From positions 3,410,001 through 3,474,000 of the forward strand of contig NZ_CP132938.1 of assembly GCF_040358255.1 (NCBI RefSeq): a DNA stretch of 64,000 bases, read 5' to 3'. The stretch is from Tunturibacter gelidoferens (lineage in GTDB: Bacteria > Acidobacteriota > Terriglobia > Terriglobales > Acidobacteriaceae). This document shows positions 1 to 8,117 of the stretch, in pieces; the stretch's first letter is position 1; each line of letters begins with the position of its first letter. Under the pieces are notes generated by a model, which was given only the letters and a program-made list of their open reading frames with translations, ran no database searches and was not told the origin of the DNA. Made by a program: the position numbers and the translations under genes.

Positions 1-1
1 G

Positions 2-1417
2 CCGGAGGCGAAAGTCGCGAGGGACAGCAACGGGGCGCTTCCAGGCGATTCGCATGTGAGGATCGTCCGACTGAGCGATGTGAAAGGCACGCTGCAACTG
101 GATCGCAAGACTGGCAATGGCTTTGAGGCGACGATGCCAAATATGCCTATTGTCGAAGGCGAGAAACTCCGAACGGCCGAGGGTTACGCGGAGGTGGAGT
201 TCGAAGACAACAGCACTTTGCATTTAGCCCCAAATTCGCTGGTCGAGTTCCCGCTGCTGGCGCTGCGCAGTTCTGGGACAAAAGCCTCAACGGTTAACGT
301 GGTAAGGGGGACAGTCTATGTGAATCTCGAAAGCACCAAGGGCAATGAGTTTCTGCTCTGGGCTTGCGGCAGGAAAATGACGGTTGCGCCTGCAACACAT
401 CTGCGGGTGACAGTCGAGGGGGAGAAGACGGTCCTGTCAGTCTTCAACGGGAACGTCACGGTGGAGCGCGGTTCGGAGACAACTCTGGTCAACAAGAAAC
501 AATCGCTGACGCTAGGCGCCGATCAGGTGACTGTCGCCAAGAAGATTGATCAGGGTCCCTATGACGCTTGGGATAAGGATTCGAACGACTACCACGCACG
601 ATATTCGCGAGCCAATACATTCGCCGGTTCAGGATCCTCGTATGGTCTAAGCGACCTCAACTACTATGGGAGCTTTATCAACGGTGGGGGGTATGGTAGT
701 TTCTGGCAGCCTTATCTTGTCAGCGCAGGCTGGAATCCCTATCAAAACGGGGTGTGGGCTCTGTATCCCGGGGCGGGCTACTCCTGGGTCTCGCCCTATC
801 CATGGGGATGGCTGCCGTATCATTCGGGCACGTGGTCCTTCTACCCGGGGTACGGTTGGGGCTGGCAGCCGGGCGGCGTTTGGAACGGGTTGAACAACAT
901 AGTGGTCACTAGTGGGCAGACGGCTGGTACACTCGCTCAAAATCCTGTGCGCTCGCCGCTGCGGCCTGCTGTTCCGCAAAAGCCTGGAGACGGCGCATCT
1001 CCATCTTCGCTGGTGCTCGCTGGTGACAAGCCGATAGTTTTTTCCAAAGAAGACAAGCCAGGAAACTTTGTGTTTCAAAAGAACTCAGCAGGGTTGGGGG
1101 TTCCGAGGGGATCGCTTGGGGACCTGAGCAAGATTTCGAATCATGTTGAGCAGCATGGATCCGCAAGCATGCCAGTGTATGCTTCTTCGCCTTCTCTATC
1201 GACGGGCGGGTCCGACCATGGGGCGAACGTTGGGCCAGTAATTCTGAAGGCCGGATCGCCTGTCTCAAGCGACAATTCGTCTTTCCCTTCCGCGTCGCGA
1301 CCGGGGCCTTACACAGGGTCTTCGTCGCAGACAACCCCGCTGTCGCACAGCGGAGCCGCTTCAGCATCTGGAGGTTCAAGCGGTGGCGGCAGCCGCCCCG
1401 GCTCGAGCCCCAAGTGA
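2..1417 (+). CDS. FecR-domain protein with Trp/Tyr/Pro-rich repeats (5' end outside window)
   Basis: The frame is open back to the window edge, so the N terminus, probably with a signal peptide, is missing; the GTG at 56 is only the first start codon inside the window. Roughly the first 160 visible residues form a FecR-like beta-sandwich (stepwise VEG..LRT..G..EVEF, then LHLAPNS and V.RG..YV). Next comes a Tyr/Trp/Pro/Gly-rich stretch with repeated WxPYxxGxW-type units (around codons 215-285). The tail is Ser/Gly/Pro-rich and looks disordered. FecR-fold proteins with this architecture are common extracytoplasmic proteins of Acidobacteria. A cell-surface or periplasmic role is likely, but no sigma factor or receptor gene is visible next to it. 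The exact function is unknown. Confidence 0.7.
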   Translation, partial: PEAKVARDSNGALPGDSHVRIVRLSDVKGTLQLDRKTGNGFEATMPNMPIVEGEKLRTAEGYAEVEFEDNSTLHLAPNSLVEFPLLALRSSGTKASTVNVVRGTVYVNLESTKGNEFLLWACGRKMTVAPATHLRVTVEGEKTVLSVFNGNVTVERGSETTLVNKKQSLTLGADQVTVAKKIDQGPYDAWDKDSNDYHARYSRANTFAGSGSSYGLSDLNYYGSFINGGGYGSFWQPYLVSAGWNPYQNGVWALYPGAGYSWVSPYPWGWLPYHSGTWSFYPGYGWGWQPGGVWNGLNNIVVTSGQTAGTLAQNPVRSPLRPAVPQKPGDGASPSSLVLAGDKPIVFSKEDKPGNFVFQKNSAGLGVPRGSLGDLSKISNHVEQHGSASMPVYASSPSLSTGGSDHGANVGPVILKAGSPVSSDNSSFPSASRPGPYTGSSSQTTPLSHSGAASASGGSSGGGSRPGSSPK

Positions 1418-1786
1418 AGTGTGGAGAGCATAGCGACACTACACCTCTGTAGAGCTGATGGATTTGCGCTTGCGGATATCCGTCCAGACTGGCTCATTTC
1501 CATGTCCCGGACTGGTGTACAAAAGAACGGCAACTGAGAAAACCCTGTCCTGCCCTGTAAGAACAATGACGGATATCTTCAGTCTTGTGGCTCACAAGCG
1601 ACTGAGACCCGTCCTTTGCCTACCCATCCCGGGACCACGCCCTCATCCTCTTCCATAGGCGCCTGATCGTCGATGAGTGCCGTGGCGGTTTGGCAACAAA
1701 ACCCGCTTCTGCGGATCATGACCCAATTGGTTCGGAGAGCGATTGTCTGTCACCAGGGAAGGCTACATTAGCTCGGAAATTTGACA
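1418..1786. other. Intergenic stretch, no gene seen
   Basis: I find no convincing coding frame here. Short open frames on both strands lack a ribosome site and family resemblance. The stretch separates the FecR gene from the broken genes at the element border. Confidence 0.5.
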
Positions 1787-2118
1787 TTAGAAGTTTTGCC
1801 AGGACGTCCACGAGTTGGGGGTTTTGGCTCGATTGCTGCCAGCAGGTGTGCACGGTTCCCGAAACACCCAGATAGAACACCTGCAACAGTCCCGTTGGCA
1901 GTTGCGCTGCGCTGATTACGTTGTGAGGGAATCCATCCTGGTCCGTTAAACTTATCTCCGGTGTGGGAAATGGCATGAGCGGACTCCACGATGTGGCGTC
2001 GTTTGGACTGCTGTACGAGAACGCCCAGTTCGTTCCACGGTTAGCAACCTGACTGCTGCCCCAGTTGGCCCAAAGATAGACGCGCCCCTGACCGTAGCCG
2101 TCGAGTCGTGGCTCGATT
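1787..2118 (-). pseudogene. Fragment of a beta-propeller/lectin-like gene
   Basis: Reading leftwards from about 2118, the frame gives RLDGYGQGRVYLWANW, then GTNWAF, SWSPLMPFP, LLQVFYLG and GTVHTCWQQ. A shift by one base is then needed to reach NSWTSWQNF and a stop at 1787-1789. Alternating aromatic strands with W..W..F spacing resemble blades of propeller-type lectins. The piece has no start codon and runs directly into the truncated 5' end of the integrase pseudogene on the other strand. It is probably one side of an old recombination junction. The family assignment is tentative. Confidence 0.3.
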
Positions 2119-3033
2119 CAATCTCATTCGCGTCGGGTACCTAACGAGCCTCAACCAGTACATCCGTCCAAGATGGAGTGACACGCTGCTAACAGAGGTC
2201 AAGCCCGCTGCTGTAGATGAATGGTTGAGGTCGCTCACCAAGCTTCCGAAGCCATATGACAACAGCACGACTCAGCTGGTCTCACTGTCTCCTAAGACCA
2301 AAGGAAACATCAAGTCGATGATGTATCGCTTAATGGAAAGGGCGATGTTCTGGGAACTGGTGCCCCTCGCCAGGAACCCTATCGGCCTTGTCGTGATTAG
2401 AGGGGTCAGCAAGCGCAGGAAAACTCCCCTATCCTCACAGTGCAGCAATACCATTCCGTGGTTGAACAGCTAGAAGAACCGTATAAACAGATGGTGCGGG
2501 TTGCCATGTGCTTAGGGTTGAGAGTCAGCGAGGTTCTGGCTCTTAAATGGTCAGACTTCGATTTTCGGAGCCTGACTCTAGAAGTTGTTCGGGGCGTGGT
2601 TCATGGTCGCATTAGTGATGTGAAGACGGAATATAGCGAGGATCTACTCCCGTTGGACTCCGCTTTCGCTGAAGTCATGCTCGATTGGCAACAACGCTGT
2701 CCAAAGAGTGAAGGGAACTGGGTCTTCCCAAACCCAAACACTGGCAAGCTGTACCATGCTTCACCTATCGGCCGGGACTACATCCGTGCTGCTGGCAGAA
2801 AGGCGAAGCTTGAGAAGGACATTGGCTGGCATACCTTCCGACACGCATACAGATCGTTTTTGGATGACGCTGGTGCGCCTGTCGGGGTGCAGCAAAAGCT
2901 GATGCGCCATGCTCAGGTAAGCACGACCATGAACACGTATGGAAATGCCCAGATGCTGTCCAAACGATCAGCCAATACCAAGGTTGTTCAGATGGTTTTG
3001 CCCTCGAAAGGAAGGCTCGAAGAAGCAGGTTAA
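2108..3033 (+). pseudogene. int: Tyrosine integrase pseudogene of an older element
   Basis: The fragment is related to the intact integrase at 39504-40760. The first frame (2108-2430) covers the SAM-like core-binding domain (YIRPRWSDTLL, KTKGNIKSMMYRLME). A one-base slip in the ACTCCCCT run near 2425-2431 moves the reading to a second frame. That frame carries the catalytic part: GLRVSE with the first Arg, HTFRHAYRSF with HxxR, MRHAQ and the nucleophile Tyr in MNTYG. The N-terminal AP2-like domain is absent. Its 3' end lies 51 bases from the left 46-bp repeat, as the intact integrase lies close to the right repeat. It therefore looks like the right end of an earlier element inserted at the same tRNA. 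Confidence 0.85.
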
Positions 3034-3039
3034 ACAGGG

Positions 3040-3061
3040 AACCCCACACTAAAGTGGGGTT
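3040..3061 (+). terminator. Hairpin after the integrase pseudogene
   Basis: AACCCCAC and GTGGGGTT form a perfect 8-bp stem with a 6-base loop, 6 bases after the pseudogene stop. There is no long T-run, so termination is likely but not certain. Confidence 0.55.
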
Positions 3062-3084
3062 CTGTGGGGTCCTAAACCCCTAAA

Positions 3085-3130
3085 TGGTTGCGGGGGTAGG
3101 ATTTGAACCTACGACCTTTGGGTTATGAGC
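3085..3130 (-). repeat. Left attachment-site copy (attL), 46 bp
   Basis: Begins TGGTTGCGGGGGTAGG and ends GGTTATGAGC, identical base for base to 40835-40880. It equals the 3' half of tRNA-fMet including CCA, from the anticodon loop to the end. The flanking bases differ on both sides (A against T, G against C), so the repeat ends are sharp. Confidence 0.92.
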
Positions 3131-3146
3131 GACCCCCGCCTAACCT

Positions 3147-3515
3147 ATGTTGTTGACTCTACGGCACGAATGGCGACTCAAGAGTATCGAAAAGGACGCA
3201 CTAAACAGGGTACCGGGAGTCAGATGGGAGTTTCTTCTCTTCGTATTTTCTTTGCCGTTAAGGGTAATTGATTGCACCTTGCTGGTGCAGTATTTGGAGA
3301 AGAAAAGGCGTAAATGGTCCGGCGACCTTTGGGCGGAATTCCCAAGGATGCAGCATTCTAACCGCGTGACGCGCGACCTTGAGCAAAAGTACAAATTCTT
3401 AATTGAGCGCTATCGGGAGTTTGTGGTCGCTAGCCAGAGCTGCAAAGAGTACATTTTCATTGGGGATGGGATCACTTTGCTACTTGCGAACGTTGGGTCC
3501 GCCACACAACTGTAG
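3147..3515 (+). CDS. Doubtful 122-residue hypothetical protein
   Basis: The frame starts 16 bases inside the left repeat. The product would have a hydrophobic segment near residues 28-48 (WEFLLFVFSLPLRVIDC) and a charged middle (LEKKRRKWSGD). No Shine-Dalgarno sequence precedes the ATG and I recognise no family. It may simply be an open frame in decayed DNA. Confidence 0.2.
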   Translation: MLLTLRHEWRLKSIEKDALNRVPGVRWEFLLFVFSLPLRVIDCTLLVQYLEKKRRKWSGDLWAEFPRMQHSNRVTRDLEQKYKFLIERYREFVVASQSCKEYIFIGDGITLLLANVGSATQL

Positions 3516-3570
3516 TGCTGGGCTTTGACGCGATTCGCCCCGGGAGCTCCCGCGGGTATCTTTAGGAGTG

Positions 3571-3603
3571 AACCTTGAATAGCGCTGCGCACTATTCAAG
3601 GTT
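3571..3603. repeat. 12-bp perfect inverted repeat (hairpin)
   Basis: AACCTTGAATAG (3571-3582) and CTATTCAAGGTT (3592-3603) are exact reverse complements around a 9-base loop. No T-run follows. It could be a terminator, a recombinase site or a mobile-element end. Confidence 0.6.
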
Positions 3604-3897
3604 GGAAGGGCGAGCAAGGATGCCATTGGATCGGCCACGGCATCGGCCAATCCAGGTCGGCGTTGGCGGTTTTTCTTTGCGGAACCAGAGCATTGCGCAC
3701 ATTGAGTTGGGCCAGTTTCCCAATGACACCCTTTAAGCGTAGGACTCGTAGCTCTCCACCCAACGCAGTAGAACCTTGAGGCCCTACCTGTATTGGGTCG
3801 GGCCGATGGCCTGGACACGATAGTGGAGTTGAGTGCCCCGAAGGCTTCACACTATGGAAGCCCGATGAGAAACTAGATCGCCACTAGCCGGAGAGCG

Positions 3898-3924
3898 AAT
3901 TGTCGCTACGCTGTGGCGACAATT
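3898..3924. repeat. 9-bp inverted repeat before recombinase pseudogene
   Basis: AATTGTCGC (3898-3906) and GCGACAATT (3916-3924) are exact reverse complements with a 9-base spacer, 56 bases upstream of the recombinase pseudogene start. It could be an operator or recombination site for that gene. Confidence 0.5.
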
Positions 3925-3980
3925 ATGCAGCGGCCTGCCGCAGAATCGGCTTTGACGATGGACGGTGAGGTGGGCAGCCC

Positions 3981-4600
3981 ATGACCAGCGCGCTGGCTCA
4001 GGTCGAACAGCCGTCTGGAGAGCGGCCTCTCACCCTCACCGAGGCGCAAACGATTCTCAGTCAGCTGGTTTTAGGCTCCGTCCTATCCATCCAGTCCAAG
4101 CGCATTCACACCAACGCCCTCGACGATCTGTTCGCTTTTGTGATGTCCAGCGCGCTCTCGCATGCTCTGTTGATGGACTACCGCACGACGATGGATCATC
4201 TACGCCCCCCTCGACCATCAATGTCAGGCTGTCGTCCATTTGAAAGCTGGTCGGTGAAGCCCGTTGCAACGGCATGATCTGAACGGAAGAAGCGGCAACC
4301 TGACCGACGTCTCCAATGTCCAGCAGCGGGGAACTCGACTGGGCAACTGGCTTACCCGTGAGCAGGCGAAAGAGCCCCTGCTGGTATCTGATCGGTCGAC
4401 AACCAAGGGAAAGCGCGATTATGTAATTCTGGCCCTCCCGGTCGGCTGCGCCCTGCGCCGGAGGGAACTTGCCTCTGTATATAGAGGACATTCAGGTCTG
4501 GGAAGCGAGGTGGGTGTGATTATCGACCTGCGCGGCAAGGTGGACGCATGAGCACCGTGGCAGTTCCCATCTTGGCAGTCGAACCGGCTCGGCATTTTTG
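3981..4600 (+). pseudogene. XerC/D-like tyrosine recombinase pseudogene
   Basis: The first frame encodes an N-terminal SAM-like domain: SKRIHTNALDDLFAF, then LSHALLMDYRTTM. The reading continues in another frame as STINVRLSSI, then after further slips as QQRGTRLGNWLTREQAKEPL, KGKRDYVILALPVGCALRRRELAS and VIIDLRGK. The CALRRRELA segment is the first-Arg box of the catalytic domain. A stop follows at 4549-4551 and the remaining catalytic half with HxxR and Tyr is missing, apart from a short VAVPI-like trace. Several frameshifts and the truncation mark it as dead. It is unrelated to the two phage-type integrases at the tRNA. Confidence 0.75.
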
Positions 4601-4738
4601 CGATTTTTCTACGGCAATGGTCGGCTGCGTACTAGGGTCGCCACTGCACGATCAAAGGTACTGGCGGGTGCGTACCGGCTGTATCTAAAATTCTTCCTGT
4701 TAGCCCAAGGGTATAGTCTGCTAGACTTCCGTAATTCC

Positions 4739-6361
4739 ATGCCGCTTCCCTTGGAATCAATTCGAATTCAACTTGCTGGATCCATCCCGGTCTCAGCGTC
4801 ACAAGCCAACTCAAGTGGCATCCTTGAGTTCGTAGAAAGGTTTGCGAGCGCAGTGTTTCGGGAAGGCGGGACACTAGTTCACGGTAGTCACCCCACTTTG
4901 CTGGAGCCGCTCGAACGAGCCGCACGCCGTTTCATTGATGTGGGCGGTGCACGGGGCGCTCTGACACTGGTTCGCTCAGATCAGTTCACAAAGACAGACT
5001 TAAACCTAAAATCCATGCAAACCCAGCGCGAGTTTGCGGCAGTGGAGGTGATCCCCGCACCGGTTGGAGATGGTGCTGCAAGCCTGATCACGATGCGTGA
5101 GTGGATATCAGACCGGTGTGATGTCGTTGTTGCGATCGGCGGCAAATGGTATGAGGACAATCCAGCGCGTTCAGGCGTGCCACTAGAACTTGTCGAGGGT
5201 TTGAACCGTGGGATTCCAGGTTTTGCAGTTGCAGCGTTCGGGGGCGCTATTCAGGGATACCTCGCCGACAATCCTTCAATCTTCGCGCGGTTACACAATG
5301 GCTTGTCTGAGAATGAGAACCGGCGCCTTGCATCAGAAGTTGCTATAGATGCTACGGTCGGCAAGATCGTTTCGCAAATCAAGCTCCTTCCTCTGTCACG
5401 GAAAATTCGTGCCACTGGCGGCCTTTTCCGCATTCTTGCGTTGGATGGTGGAGGCATTCGGGGCGCCTTTACCGCGGCGGTTTTGGCGAAATGGGATCAG
5501 ATGCTCGGGCCGGATGGTGGGGTCGCACTCGTAGACCATTTCGACCTGGTCGCCGGTACTTCTACAGGAGCGATTCTGGCCATCGGCCTCTCGCTTCGGC
5601 ATTCCCCGGAAGAGATTCTCAGCTTCTATCGAACTGAAGGCACGAGGATATTCCCTCCCGGCGGAGACGTGCGCCACTGGATTAAGTCTAAGCATCAATC
5701 GGGCACCCTCCGATCCTCCCTTACGACAGTTTTTGGCGAGAACGTGCTCTTGCGCGATGCTTCGTGCCGGCTAGTGATTCCAACCGTGCGAGCCTTGCAT
5801 GGGGAGTCAGAGTTGATCGTCACGGGGCACAGCCCCGATCGCACGGCTTTCCGAACAATCACCGCAGTGGACGCTGCCCTAGCTTCTTCCGCAGCGCCCA
5901 GTTATTTTGACGAAGCCTGGATTAACGACACGATTGCGGACCAGTGCTATCTCGATGGCGGGCTATGGGCGAACAACCCCGTTCTTCCGGCAATTTATGA
6001 GGCCGTCCATCATCTTTCAATTCCGCTGAATCGCATTGACGTCTTGAGTGTCGGCACGTTGAGCAGCGAGAAGAACTTTGAGGCGGAACTTGGAAAGGGC
6101 AAGCTTGGTTGGGCAGCCAGTACCTCCGATCTTTTCTTTGCGGCACAAGAGAACGCCGCAGCAATGCTTGCCGATGGACTCTTGACGAGGGCCCGTCACC
6201 TTAGGGTGAATCGGATGACTCCAACGGAAATTCCTCTCGACAACTTTGCGGCAATCGATGAGCTTGCGAGGCGAGGCGATGATGTGGGCAAGGACACCTT
6301 TGAGCCTGTGCGTTCTCGGTTTCTAAATGGTGTCCGCGCCCTGCCGTGGCGGAACTCTTGA
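4739..6361 (+). CDS. SLOG-domain/patatin-like phospholipase fusion (predicted defence effector)
   Basis: Numbering is from the ATG at 4739 (540 residues); the frame is open further upstream to a TTG at 4598 and no clear ribosome site decides. Residues about 25-215 resemble a SLOG (Rossmann-like nucleotide-sensing) domain, with GGTLVHGSHPT near 43-53 and VVAIGGKWYE near 130-139. Residues 228-540 are a patatin-like lipase: oxyanion loop DGGGIRG (236-242), nucleophile elbow GTSTG with Ser275, and DGG with Asp406. Patatins of this kind act as membrane-degrading effectors in CBASS (CapV) and related systems, and SLOG domains bind nucleotide signals, as in Thoeris ThsA. A frameshifted TIR gene follows immediately. 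I infer a signal-activated phospholipase for abortive infection; the ligand is unknown. Confidence 0.85.
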   Translation: MPLPLESIRIQLAGSIPVSASQANSSGILEFVERFASAVFREGGTLVHGSHPTLLEPLERAARRFIDVGGARGALTLVRSDQFTKTDLNLKSMQTQREFAAVEVIPAPVGDGAASLITMREWISDRCDVVVAIGGKWYEDNPARSGVPLELVEGLNRGIPGFAVAAFGGAIQGYLADNPSIFARLHNGLSENENRRLASEVAIDATVGKIVSQIKLLPLSRKIRATGGLFRILALDGGGIRGAFTAAVLAKWDQMLGPDGGVALVDHFDLVAGTSTGAILAIGLSLRHSPEEILSFYRTEGTRIFPPGGDVRHWIKSKHQSGTLRSSLTTVFGENVLLRDASCRLVIPTVRALHGESELIVTGHSPDRTAFRTITAVDAALASSAAPSYFDEAWINDTIADQCYLDGGLWANNPVLPAIYEAVHHLSIPLNRIDVLSVGTLSSEKNFEAELGKGKLGWAASTSDLFFAAQENAAAMLADGLLTRARHLRVNRMTPTEIPLDNFAAIDELARRGDDVGKDTFEPVRSRFLNGVRALPWRNS

Positions 6362-6375
6362 GCGAAGATTTTGGG

Positions 6376-6830
6376 AGCAACGAGCAGGAACGCTTTAACT
6401 ACACAGCGATAACTAACGTTTTTACTCGTATGCAAAGTGAAAACATCGAGTGGCGCAAACGAATCGAGCGCCATCTTTGGCGCACTGCTACCGATGCTCA
6501 GAACAAGGGCGACTGGAACGCCAATATATCAATCATCTCGATAAGGCTGGAACTGTGCTCCTTCTTTTGAGTGACAACTTTATCTCCAAGGACTATTGCA
6601 ACCTGGAAGCGGAACGAGCGGTAGACCGTAATCGCGACCATGAGAGCGAGGTAATTCCGTACCCCTCAATCATTCCAGGGCCGAAGGGGCTTCGTTTCAC
6701 TTCCTGCAGGGCCCGTCACCTGACAAGCCGATTGCTAGCTGGCCGAATCAAAATTTGGCGTTCGCTACCGTTGCGAAAGTTGCGGCAACTGCTGCCGTAC
6801 TGGAGGGGAGGAAGAGCGGGCCAAGGCTAG
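6376..6830 (+). pseudogene. Frameshifted TIR-domain gene
   Basis: The frame beginning at 6346 overlaps the end of the patatin gene and gives VFTRMQSENIEWRKRIERHL, matching the first strand and helix of a TIR domain, then GDWNANI. A one-base shift near 6520-6530 is needed to continue with INHLDKAGTVLLLLSDNFIS, then KDYCNLEAERAV with the conserved Tyr-Cys-x-x-Glu region, and EVIPYPSIIPGP. After this the similarity fades into a stop. The position right behind the SLOG-patatin gene suggests the two once formed an operon in which the TIR made a nucleotide signal. As it stands the gene should not give a full-length protein. Confidence 0.72.
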
Positions 6831-6880
6831 AGCATAGAAGAGAACGGCAGTACAGCCTGAAGCACAGAACGGGAGTCAGA

Positions 6881-8071
6881 TCAGAGGCTCCCGTTGACCG
6901 CACAGAGCGGGTCGGGAGAGCCATGAACGATACCAAGTTCGCGTTCTAGTCCTCCCAGCACAACTCGGATCGGTATCTGGATCACACTTTGGCAGTAAAC
7001 CGTCTCGGTCGAATCGAATCGTCCATTTTCGAAGTATTTGTTCGACGGCGCACCGCCTCCGCACAATGGGAAATATTGGCAGGAGTTCGAACAGAGCTTT
7101 CGGCCCGCCTCAACTTCGGCGGCGATCGCGACAAATTTAGGATTCTCCATCAGGTCTTCCAGATCGCCCTGTAGGATGTTCCCAAAAATAAAAGATGCAT
7201 GGTCGCGACTCTTCGCATCAATAAGTTCCGGGGAAAACGTGGTGAACGAGCCATCCCACGCAACCGTTAGGATTGCTAGTGGTTCTGTTTGATTGTTCAT
7301 CAAGTCCCCACTATTTTCCGGATTAAGCTCGCAACCCGCGATCGCCGACAGAGCATTATCGAATTCGCGAATATGAATCCGTTTGCCTTCCTTTTGGCGG
7401 CAGTTTGCAAGCACTTCGAAGAATGTCTGCACTTGGCTCAAATGTCTCGAAGAAATGCTTGAATCTGTATGCGCGGACTCGAGTTCCTCGATGTTGAAGC
7501 CGATGCGGTCCACATCCATCGCCATAAAGAAGGCGAAGATCTCATCGGCGTGATCGAGGGAGTTTGCGCTCAAGACGCTGATGACATGAAACGGGATATC
7601 ATTCGCACGCAACACCCGAGCGCCCGCCATAACTCGGTCATGAGTTCCTCGTCCTGCGCGATCTTTTCTATGCGAATCATGAATCCAGGCCGGTCCGTCG
7701 ATGCTGACTCCAACATTGACATTCCATTGTCTGAACAGACGGCACCACTCATCGTTGATGAGCATCCCATTGGTTTGAAAAGAATGCTTGAAGTGTATTT
7801 CCGGATGGGCATTAGCCACGCCCGCAAATATGTCCCAATAGTATGAAGCGGGTAAGGTCAGGGGCTCACCGGCATGCCAAACGATGCTTAGTGAATCGCC
7901 CACCAACCCCGAAGAGACGACATGCCGGACCAAGGAAATGGCGTCGGCGATGGACATCCGCGATCGATTGGAGCGATCCGCAAGATAGCAATAGTCGCAA
8001 TTGATGTTGCAGAAGGGAGTGGGCTGCACTATAAGCAATTTGATGCTCTTACTCACGCGCCCAAGATACAA
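6881..8071 (-). CDS. Radical SAM/SPASM peptide maturase (GrrM/OscB-like, triceptide cyclophane-forming)
   Basis: From the TTG at 8071 the protein has 396 residues; GGAGG lies 5 bases before that codon, favouring it over the GTG at 8083. The radical SAM cluster motif is C21xxxC25xxC28 (PFCNINCDYCYL). The C-terminal part has a SPASM/twitch-like Cys set, with CSNSCQYFPLCGGGAPSNK and a final TETVYC. The CGGGxPSNKYFE pattern is what I associate with maturases of GrrA-type precursors, which join an aromatic side chain to the side chain two residues on, giving three-residue cyclophanes. The precursor gene lies 46 bases upstream in the same direction, so the two probably form one transcript. No RRE domain or transporter is visible beside it. 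Confidence 0.85.
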   Translation of the reverse strand: MYLGRVSKSIKLLIVQPTPFCNINCDYCYLADRSNRSRMSIADAISLVRHVVSSGLVGDSLSIVWHAGEPLTLPASYYWDIFAGVANAHPEIHFKHSFQTNGMLINDEWCRLFRQWNVNVGVSIDGPAWIHDSHRKDRAGRGTHDRVMAGARVLRANDIPFHVISVLSANSLDHADEIFAFFMAMDVDRIGFNIEELESAHTDSSISSRHLSQVQTFFEVLANCRQKEGKRIHIREFDNALSAIAGCELNPENSGDLMNNQTEPLAILTVAWDGSFTTFSPELIDAKSRDHASFIFGNILQGDLEDLMENPKFVAIAAEVEAGRKLCSNSCQYFPLCGGGAPSNKYFENGRFDSTETVYCQSVIQIPIRVVLGGLERELGIVHGSPDPLCAVNGSL

Positions 8072-8117
8072 TTTGGCCTCCACGGCAGTCGCTCTAAGTC
8101 GTCACGACTTCGTCGCT

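Larger units (their letters stand above)
3131..3980. other. Left-end region of the element, mostly non-coding
   Basis: The stretch between the left attachment copy and the recombinase pseudogene contains one doubtful reading frame (3147-3515) and two strong inverted repeats (3571-3603 and 3898-3924). I recognise no other gene. It may hold remains of cargo degraded after insertion. Confidence 0.4.

Noticed and set aside
2108..3033. Left integrase considered as the element's own integrase
   Set aside because: It lies outside the left repeat, is frameshifted and lacks its N-terminal domain; the intact one lies inside the right end.
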